Shown piece after piece: positions 59,601 through 64,000 of a stretch of DNA of 64,000 bases. This stretch comes from a bacterium (lineage in GTDB: Bacteria > Myxococcota_A > Bradymonadia > UBA7976 > UBA1532): positions 62,001 through 126,000 of the forward strand of contig JAUHYW010000004.1 of NCBI GenBank assembly GCA_030426085.1. Reading direction: 5' to 3'. Every line of letters starts with the position of its first letter. Within the stretch, counting starts at the first letter, position 1. The notes below the pieces were generated by a model. That model was not told the origin of the DNA and searched no databases. It saw nothing but the letters and a program-made list of their open reading frames with translations. The translations under genes were made by a program, and so were the position numbers.

Positions 59601-60198
59601 CGGCGGCAACCACGACAAGAAGCACGACGGCTACCTCGCGCTGCTCGACCACATGATGCGCGACGGCTTCGTGAGCAAGATCCGCAAGGCCCGGCAGTTC
59701 CGCGACATCTACCAGCTCTTGCTGGGCTACCCGCTCATCGGCAAGTTCATCGCCTACCAGCTCGCCACCGACCTCAACTACACCGAGGTCATCGACTTCG
59801 ACGAAGACAGCTTCACCAAGGCCGGGCCCGGCGCCGAGCGGGGCATCGCCAAGTGCTTCGAGAGTCGGGGCGGGCTGGGCAACGAGGCGATCATCGACTG
59901 GATGGTCGACAACCAGGAGCGGGAGCTGAAGCGGCTGGGCTACGACCCCCAGGCGGTCTGGCTCTGGGGCCGCCCGCTCAAGGCCATCGACTGCCAGAAC
60001 CTCTTCTGCGAGACCGACAAGTACTCCCGGGTGGCCTTCCCCGAGCTGAAGAGCAACCGCAAGCGCATCAAGGCCCGGTTCAGCGCCACGCCCGGGCGGC
60101 CGATGCGCTACTTCTATCCCCCCAAGTGGGGCATCAACGACCGGCTCGATGCGCCCCCGGTCGAGCTCCCCCCGCTGGGCCCCGCGCCCGAAGACTGA
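56623..60198 (+). CDS. TIR-Ser/Thr kinase-FGE protein fused in frame to a DNA-base-modification protein (mosaic gene)
   Basis: A single open frame of 1191 residues. Residues 1-140: TIR domain (YDAFISY start, conserved E81 in NQDEVDIA). Residues about 205-455: protein kinase with GAGGFGQVW, K233, HRD327VHPAN, D345-F-D347 (DFG changed to DFD). Residues 565-772: FGE/SUMF1-like domain (VKGGDFSLGG ... ILRGGCYRSG ... GARLAR). A linker of about 70 residues follows, then the separate module described next. From about 56665 to 59095 the DNA is much lower in G+C (31 of 60 bases in row 57541-57600) and codon use is relaxed, while the first 45 bases and everything after 59100 look native. The fusion seems to result from recombination; the product may be made as one protein or as two. 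Confidence 0.8.
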   Translation: MADPTPEYDAFISYPSGDREHAVRLFEALLERGLKVFLDAKNVELLGEDWRKELPRYISRSRTLVAIVTSCWASGRYNQDEVDIACTKRDNGGPPYKVIPVHLEEGISRSLGMMGQTPLHAYDLPPDEWVDRLVAAIGAGNPGGRSQERSRRHKAVDSARRALALARRSGIDEEGAITRLTEAKRALRAGGQLCGGDLLSERFELVDLVGAGGFGQVWRALDTHDNHRCVAVKVLHCQWAADRSYLERFDRGARSMRRLTHPNIVRVLGDCQEDDGFHFFAMEYIAGETLEQRIQRGQPESTEIVRVISSVSRALHYAHSQNIVHRDVHPANIIVGSDGVVKLTDFDLVLMDDSTGGTRTGVAMGRVCFAAPETWEGADQATWRADVYGLAMTAAYCWYGGPIGPTEVLDRRKFVDQLTRCSPLQRDQIWRALAVEPAKRHDSIEQFGEALRNPEFASKLPRMVRGASHRKGRTNPLASMGDRLPELALQHLTDRWDGEDLVRALCCLGGSEALLEEARGGLLDWVTPARNTLELSYVFYALESLGLGVEPADFFQRAGRQMPDEGWGDWVLVKGGDFSLGGTLKFDSPVRRVSLDSFLVSRQLVTVEQYMGFAPESELRGKVSASTPSRAMSGLTWWEVFLMARWASARLLTEDEWEVACRAGSKFRYSFGDDASELERYAWYNKNASGDVQNVGKKAANSYGICDMHGLLWEWCQDPVPGSQGPGATDGRILRGGCYRSGVEALRCAYRTSNRPGQRKKWRGARLARSTEADPAMGPLQRSSHPQRDETIEKPEQLVLLGNPTSTSERTAACEPSALLISRALHDTPPAQRAARSPSRQRRSRVPRKSSGGAPEPRQKVYEKYWYFAAKRQEIFYRRLAGQPGPWTHDEILQTYKFCNAFRASDRVSQFLIRHVIYGDGLSTDAEDIVFRTLLFRFFNKNATWGVFTDAVGEPRARTFVPGRYSEALNAEMDRGNVIFGNAYMIAPPGRAFGGNHDKKHDGYLALLDHMMRDGFVSKIRKARQFRDIYQLLLGYPLIGKFIAYQLATDLNYTEVIDFDEDSFTKAGPGAERGIAKCFESRGGLGNEAIIDWMVDNQERELKRLGYDPQAVWLWGRPLKAIDCQNLFCETDKYSRVAFPELKSNRKRIKARFSATPGRPMRYFYPPKWGINDRLDAPPVELPPLGPAPED
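59158..60198 (+). CDS. 5-hmdU DNA kinase helical-domain/aGPT-pyrophosphorylase-like protein (independent start inside the mosaic gene)
   Basis: GTG 59158 is preceded by GAGGAGG at six bases, so this 346-residue product is probably the original gene. It has the family phrases YWYFAAKRQEIFYRRL, YKFCNAFRASDRVSQFLIRHVIYG and VFRTLLFRFFNKNATW, typical of the helical domain linked with 5-hydroxymethyl-dU kinases and alpha-glutamyl/putrescinyl-thymine pyrophosphorylases. No P-loop GxxxxGK(S/T) is present, so it is likely to act on a phosphorylated or pyrophosphorylated base made with partners. It is followed by a thymidylate-synthase homologue after 13 bases, as expected for a thymine hypermodification set. 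Confidence 0.8.
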   Translation: MPRKSSGGAPEPRQKVYEKYWYFAAKRQEIFYRRLAGQPGPWTHDEILQTYKFCNAFRASDRVSQFLIRHVIYGDGLSTDAEDIVFRTLLFRFFNKNATWGVFTDAVGEPRARTFVPGRYSEALNAEMDRGNVIFGNAYMIAPPGRAFGGNHDKKHDGYLALLDHMMRDGFVSKIRKARQFRDIYQLLLGYPLIGKFIAYQLATDLNYTEVIDFDEDSFTKAGPGAERGIAKCFESRGGLGNEAIIDWMVDNQERELKRLGYDPQAVWLWGRPLKAIDCQNLFCETDKYSRVAFPELKSNRKRIKARFSATPGRPMRYFYPPKWGINDRLDAPPVELPPLGPAPED

Positions 60199-60211
60199 GC
60201 GGAGACCACCC

Positions 60212-61864
60212 ATGCACCGAAACGTGACCCGAGCCCTGGTCGACGGGCTGCGCCACCTGATGTCGCGGGGGGCCGTGATCGAGTCCCGGGCCGGCGAGAC
60301 CCGGGAGCTGCGCAGCCACGTCGTGCGCATCGAGCGCCCCGAAGAGCGGGTGCTCGTGCTGCCCGAGCGGCGCAACAACCCGTTCGCCGCGCTGGCCGAG
60401 ACGATGTGGGTCATCGGCGGGCGGGACGACCTGGCCTACCTCACCCGCTACCTGCCCCGGGCGGGCGACTTCTCCGACGACGGCGAGACGTGGCGCGGGG
60501 CCTACGGGCCGCGGCTGCGGGACTGGCGGGGCGTCGATCAGGTGCGCGAGGTCGCCCGGCTGCTGCGGGAGGACCCGGCCACCCGGCGGGCGGTCATGAT
60601 CATCTTCGACCCCGCGCTGGACTTCGTCGCGAGCAAGGACATCCCGTGCAACAACTGGCTGCACTTCCTCGTGCGCGACGGCCGGCTGCACCTGACGGTG
60701 GCCCTGCGCAGCAACGACGCGATCTGGGGCTTCTCGGGCATCAATGCCTTCGAGTGGAGCGTGCTCCAGCAGATGATGGCCCATTGGGTCGGGGTCGAGG
60801 TGGGCCCGATGACCTTCATGGTCGGCTCGTTCCACCTGTATGGCCGACACTTCGACCGGGCCGAGAAGATCCTGGCCCGGGCGCCGAGCCGCACGCTGTA
60901 CGACCACGGCTTCGCGGTGCCCCGGTTCACGACGCCGCTGGACCGGCTCGATGAGGCGATGGACCGCTTCTTCGCCACCGAGGACGCCATCCGGGCGGGG
61001 GCGCCCGAGGTCGACGACCGCATCGCCGCCGAGGCGGACGACTTCCTGCGGGTCGCCCTCCAGATGCTGCGGGTCTACAACCTCTACAAAGACGGCGCCG
61101 ACGGGCCGACGCTGAGCGCGGCGCTCGACCGCATGCCGACCTGCGACCTGCGGGTGGGGGCCATCGACTTCCTCACCCGCCAGAAGCGGCTGCGCCGGGA
61201 CCGCGACGCGTGGCTCACCCTGCGCCCCGAAGAGCAGGCCTTCTTCGCCGAATACTGGGCGGCCGGCGAGGACGCCTCGGTGGAGGACGTCTACCGGGTC
61301 TTGCAGGTGCTGCACGAGAAGAAGACCCGGGTCTACGGTGATAGCTGGAAGAAGCACGGCGAGCTGCTGGGTGTCTTCGCCAACATCACCCGCAAGTACG
61401 ATCGCATCGAGTCGGTGCTCGACGGGGCGAAGGCGACCGCCGACGAGAGCCTGATCCACACCCTGGCCGACCTCTCGGTGTATTCCGGCAAGTACCTGAC
61501 ATGGCTCGCCGAGCACCGCCCGGAGGCATTCGGTGACTTCCTCGCGTCCCACGGCGGCGACCGGGGTGCCATCGAGGCCTATCATCACAACGAAGGCTTC
61601 GATCCCATCGTCGACCTCTTGCTGGGGCCGAAGGGGCCGGCGCTCGAAGAGGGCGACGACCTGCGGGCGATGCTGTCGACCGTGCGCACCCACTACTCGG
61701 CGCTGGAAGACATCCTCACCTCGGCGAACCCCGACCGGGGGGCCGACGTGAAGTGCCGGGCGGCGGCGGCGCTGTCGCTGGCCGCGGCCAACGCCATCCG
61801 CTTCCAGGCGCAGGTTCAGCCGGCGCTCTACGCCGCCTTCGCCGAAGAGGTCGAGCTGCTGTGA
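60212..61864 (+). CDS. Thymidylate-synthase-like pyrimidine hydroxymethylase fused to Nmad1 (DUF1599)
   Basis: The 550-residue protein has an N-terminal thymidylate synthase fold with C146 in the active-site loop (IPCNNWLHF), N178 (GINAFEWS), phosphate-binding Arg (RRAVMII) and the GSFHLYGRHF motif. The retained Asn favours a uracil over a cytosine substrate, so 5-hydroxymethyl-dUMP or dTMP formation is likely. At about residues 358-432 is a DUF1599/Nmad1 domain (LHEKKTRVYGDSWKKHG, RKYDRIESVL, TLADLSVYSGKYL) found with nucleotide modification systems. GGAG is seven bases before ATG. It overlaps the NUDIX start (GTGA). Confidence 0.87.
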   Translation: MHRNVTRALVDGLRHLMSRGAVIESRAGETRELRSHVVRIERPEERVLVLPERRNNPFAALAETMWVIGGRDDLAYLTRYLPRAGDFSDDGETWRGAYGPRLRDWRGVDQVREVARLLREDPATRRAVMIIFDPALDFVASKDIPCNNWLHFLVRDGRLHLTVALRSNDAIWGFSGINAFEWSVLQQMMAHWVGVEVGPMTFMVGSFHLYGRHFDRAEKILARAPSRTLYDHGFAVPRFTTPLDRLDEAMDRFFATEDAIRAGAPEVDDRIAAEADDFLRVALQMLRVYNLYKDGADGPTLSAALDRMPTCDLRVGAIDFLTRQKRLRRDRDAWLTLRPEEQAFFAEYWAAGEDASVEDVYRVLQVLHEKKTRVYGDSWKKHGELLGVFANITRKYDRIESVLDGAKATADESLIHTLADLSVYSGKYLTWLAEHRPEAFGDFLASHGGDRGAIEAYHHNEGFDPIVDLLLGPKGPALEEGDDLRAMLSTVRTHYSALEDILTSANPDRGADVKCRAAAALSLAAANAIRFQAQVQPALYAAFAEEVELL

Positions 61865-62283
61865 CCCGCTTCGCGGTGGCGGTGCACGGGCTGATCGAGC
61901 GCGAGGGGCGGTTTTTGGTGATGCGCCGGGCGGCCACCGAGCGCTACTGCCCTGGGCTGTGGGATCTGCCCGGCGGCGGGGTGCAGGCCGGCGAGTCGGC
62001 GCTGGCCGCGCTGCACCGGGAGGTCGCCGAAGAGACCGGCCTGCGGGTCGCGGGGGTGGCTCCGCTGCTGACCCACACCAACCTGACTCAGCTACCCGAG
62101 CGGCAGACGGTGCAGATCGTGTATCGCTGTCACCCGGGGGATGACTCCGATGGCATCGTGCGCCTCGACCCGGCCGAGCACGATGCCTTCGAATGGCTGC
62201 CGCTGGGCGCCTCGGGAGACGGCCTGGGTGAGATGATGCCTTATCTGGCGGCGGTCTTCGCCCGGGGTGTCATCCCCCGCTGA
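61861..62283 (+). CDS. NUDIX hydrolase
   Basis: The 140-residue protein has a complete Nudix box at residues 39-61 (G-x5-E45-x7-R53-E54-x2-E57-E58-x-G60). The GTG start overlaps the stop of the TS/Nmad1 gene, so it is in the same operon. It could remove competing or toxic nucleotides, or process a modified nucleotide diphosphate in the pathway; the substrate is not readable from sequence. Its end overlaps the convergent jetD by 14 bases. Confidence 0.88.
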   Translation: MTRFAVAVHGLIEREGRFLVMRRAATERYCPGLWDLPGGGVQAGESALAALHREVAEETGLRVAGVAPLLTHTNLTQLPERQTVQIVYRCHPGDDSDGIVRLDPAEHDAFEWLPLGASGDGLGEMMPYLAAVFARGVIPR

Positions 62284-63331
62284 GCAGCAGCGCCTCCTGC
62301 TCCAGCTTGCAGCCCCGATCGAGCAGCGCCTCGGCCAGCGCCCGCAGCGGGTTGTCGGGGTCGTCGAGGTATCGCGTCAAGCGCCGGCGGTCGTGCTCGG
62401 TCAGCGGCCGGGTCGGGTGGCGGTCGAGCAGCGCCGGCGCCATGCGCCACGGCACCAGCTCGACGTCCGGCGCGGCGGCCCGCAGCAGGTCGCGGAGCTG
62501 GCGGTGGATGAGCAGGCCCCCCGCGTCGAGGTCGCCCCAATGCCGCACCCGGGTGATGCCGGGCAGGGCCGCCAGCCCGGCGACCCACCGCCGCTGGGCC
62601 CGCCGCAAGAAGCCCGAGGTGAAGACGCCCACCGTGTCGGCGAAGGCCCCGGTCAGCGCGAGGCTCTCGAACGGGGCCAGGTTCTCGACGGTGATGATCT
62701 CGGTCGCGGTCGTCCACAGCCCGTCGAGCCCGTCGACCACCGGGCCGGTGACCGCGTACCACGGGGCGCTCATCCGCAGGTCGACGGCGCGGCCCGCGAA
62801 CCGGTAGCCGGCCGGCCCGGCGGTGAGCACGGCGCTGGTCCAGTCGCGCACGAGGGTGTCGAGCGGGGCGTCGAACGCGGCCTCGATGGCCGCCCGGTGG
62901 TCCTCGACCCGCACAGCCTTGGTCTCGCCGAAGGCCTCGAGCACCAGCACCCGCTTGGGCACCGGCAGCGCGTCGGGGTCGGCGGCGAGGCGCTCGAGCG
63001 CGGCGATGAGGCGGGCGGCGTGATCGGGGGCCTGCCGCTCGGCCTGCCACGTCGCGTTCTGCGCCCGGCCGGCCTCGGTGATGCGCAGCGCCGTCGGGCG
63101 GGTGTCGCCCCGCCGATCGCGCTTCGACCCCCGCTCGATCAGGCCCGCCCGCCAGATCGCGTCGACGCCCCGCTCGACGTCGACGATGTCCGCCCCGGGC
63201 CCGGTGTAGCGCCGCAGGGTGGTCCAGCGCATGCGGCTGACGGCGGCCAGATCGGACAGCAGCGCCTCGGCCAGCGGGCGGTGGTGGGCGGCGAGCGGAG
63301 TCGGGTCGGGGGCCCGGCGCCAGACGGTCAT
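62270..63331 (-). CDS. jetD: Wadjet anti-plasmid system nuclease subunit JetD-like
   Basis: The 353-residue protein has an N-terminal winged-helix-like domain and a C-terminal Toprim-type nuclease core with E216 (TVENLAPFE) and D267-L-D269 (HWGDLDAGGLLIH), the acidic set expected for metal-dependent cleavage in JetD (DUF3322/DUF2220). Wadjet complexes (JetA-D) extrude and cut circular plasmid DNA. ATG 63331 overlaps the stop of jetC (ATGA). Convergent with the base-modification operon. Confidence 0.88.
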   Translation of the reverse strand: MTVWRRAPDPTPLAAHHRPLAEALLSDLAAVSRMRWTTLRRYTGPGADIVDVERGVDAIWRAGLIERGSKRDRRGDTRPTALRITEAGRAQNATWQAERQAPDHAARLIAALERLAADPDALPVPKRVLVLEAFGETKAVRVEDHRAAIEAAFDAPLDTLVRDWTSAVLTAGPAGYRFAGRAVDLRMSAPWYAVTGPVVDGLDGLWTTATEIITVENLAPFESLALTGAFADTVGVFTSGFLRRAQRRWVAGLAALPGITRVRHWGDLDAGGLLIHRQLRDLLRAAAPDVELVPWRMAPALLDRHPTRPLTEHDRRRLTRYLDDPDNPLRALAEALLDRGCKLEQEALLLSGG

Positions 63332-64000
63332 CGCGGCGCCCGGTAGCCGAACTTCACCGGCGGGGCCAGCCGCAGCCGGCCCTCTTCGTCGTAGCCCCCG
63401 GCGGTGCGGGTGCAGGTGAGCACGCCGTCGAGCCAGTCCCCGCAGCGGCCGATGTCGAGGCTGGTGGGCATGCTGACGAGGTACTGCGCGCCGGTGCGCC
63501 CGAGGAAGGCCCCCAGCTCCTGGATCTTGTGGGTGTCGCTGGCCGAGAACGGCTCGTCGACCAGGAAGAAGCCGGCCCCGCCCGACGCGCCGAGCGTGCT
63601 CATCGCCATCAGGATCGACAGCGCCGCCTTCTGCCCCCCGGAGAGCGCCCGCGAGCTGTAGGGCACCGGCGGCTTGTCGCCCACCGCCACCTCGAGCGCG
63701 ACCTCGAAGCGGCCGTCGTCCCGCTCGCGCAGGCTGCCCTCGACCCCGAAGTCGAGCCGCTGCGCCTCGGCCTGCACCCGCCCGAAGTAGGCCCGGAACT
63801 GGCGTCGGGTCGCCCGCACGTACTGATCGTGGGCCTGCTCGACGGCGGCCCGGGCGTCCTCGACCTGGGTCCTGATGCGCTCGAACTCGCCGCGCACCGC
63901 CTCGAGCTGGGCCTCGAGCGTGCGCAGGTTGTCGGGCAGCGCCGGGTCGCGGTCGGCGACGGGGAAGCGATCGAGCGCCTTCTGATCTTCGGCGATCAGC
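63328..64000 (-). CDS. jetC: Wadjet SMC-like ATPase JetC (partial, C-terminal part)
   Basis: About 223 C-terminal residues are inside the window; the gene continues past the right edge. Seen are a coiled-coil segment, the ABC/SMC signature LSGGQKAALSILMAMSTL, Walker B (GFFLVDEPF) and the following switch region (VSMPTSLDI), as in SMC/MukB-like JetC. The rest of the gene and the expected jetA and jetB lie outside. Coupled to jetD by a four-base overlap. Confidence 0.85.
   Translation of the reverse strand, partial: LIAEDQKALDRFPVADRDPALPDNLRTLEAQLEAVRGEFERIRTQVEDARAAVEQAHDQYVRATRRQFRAYFGRVQAEAQRLDFGVEGSLRERDDGRFEVALEVAVGDKPPVPYSSRALSGGQKAALSILMAMSTLGASGGAGFFLVDEPFSASDTHKIQELGAFLGRTGAQYLVSMPTSLDIGRCGDWLDGVLTCTRTAGGYDEEGRLRLAPPVKFGYRAPR

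Overview
The window is one contiguous, very G+C-rich chromosomal segment. The sequence suggests a Myxococcota (delta-proteobacterial) chromosome. It has many lipoproteins with Asp/Pro/Ala-rich linkers, thrombospondin type-3 (TSP3) calcium-binding repeats, a MopE-like motif, a C-terminal Gly-Gly-Cys / hydrophobic / Arg-cluster sorting signal of the MYXO-CTERM kind, sigma-54-type promoters, eukaryote-like Ser/Thr kinases, and FHA and CHAT proteins. No rRNA, tRNA, insertion sequence or CRISPR array was recognised.

Left part (1-16.9 kb): a truncated membrane protein and an FAD oxidoreductase (minus strand); an ScsB/DsbD-like thiol-disulfide reductase with a peroxiredoxin-like partner; surface or exported proteins (YD-repeat lipoprotein, toroid-like protein, SH3/beta-barrel protein); a membrane sulfatase/LtaS-like enzyme carrying a MopE-like metal-binding segment; a secreted subtilisin behind a sigma-54-like promoter; a beta-propeller lipoprotein with a CxxCH motif; and an acyl-CoA ligase.

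Middle (17-43 kb): an M16 protease pair (active plus degenerate subunit), DUF423, a beta-barrel/metallophosphoesterase pair, then a minus-strand cluster of FHA-winged-helix protein, Ser/Thr kinase-TPR, unknown 343-residue protein, cytoplasmic subtilase, small protein and murein endopeptidase. A plus-strand cluster follows: CHAT-TPR protease, anti-sigma-like membrane protein, secreted subtilase, ECF sigma factor and transglutaminase. Then come a YihY-type membrane protein and a ceramidase-like lipoprotein.

Right part (43-56.5 kb): a gene-free repeat block of 1.6 kb, a C39-like/TPR pair, and a surface block led by sigma-54-like promoters. That block holds a receiver protein, a giant 1853-residue TSP3/beta-barrel/OmpA protein that looks like two fused genes, a small membrane protein, and a TSP3/GE-repeat protein with MYXO-CTERM. 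A haem-binding lipoprotein follows.

Right end (56.6-64 kb): a defence-like island. A TIR-Ser/Thr kinase-FGE gene with much lower G+C is fused in frame to a 5-hmdU-kinase-helical-domain/aGPT-pyrophosphorylase-like gene. This is followed by a thymidylate-synthase/Nmad1 (DUF1599) fusion and a NUDIX hydrolase, which together look like a thymine hypermodification module. Converging on it are Wadjet genes jetD and jetC (partial). This island is the strongest candidate for an undescribed system; the CHAT/ECF/subtilase cluster and the FHA/kinase/subtilase cluster are next.
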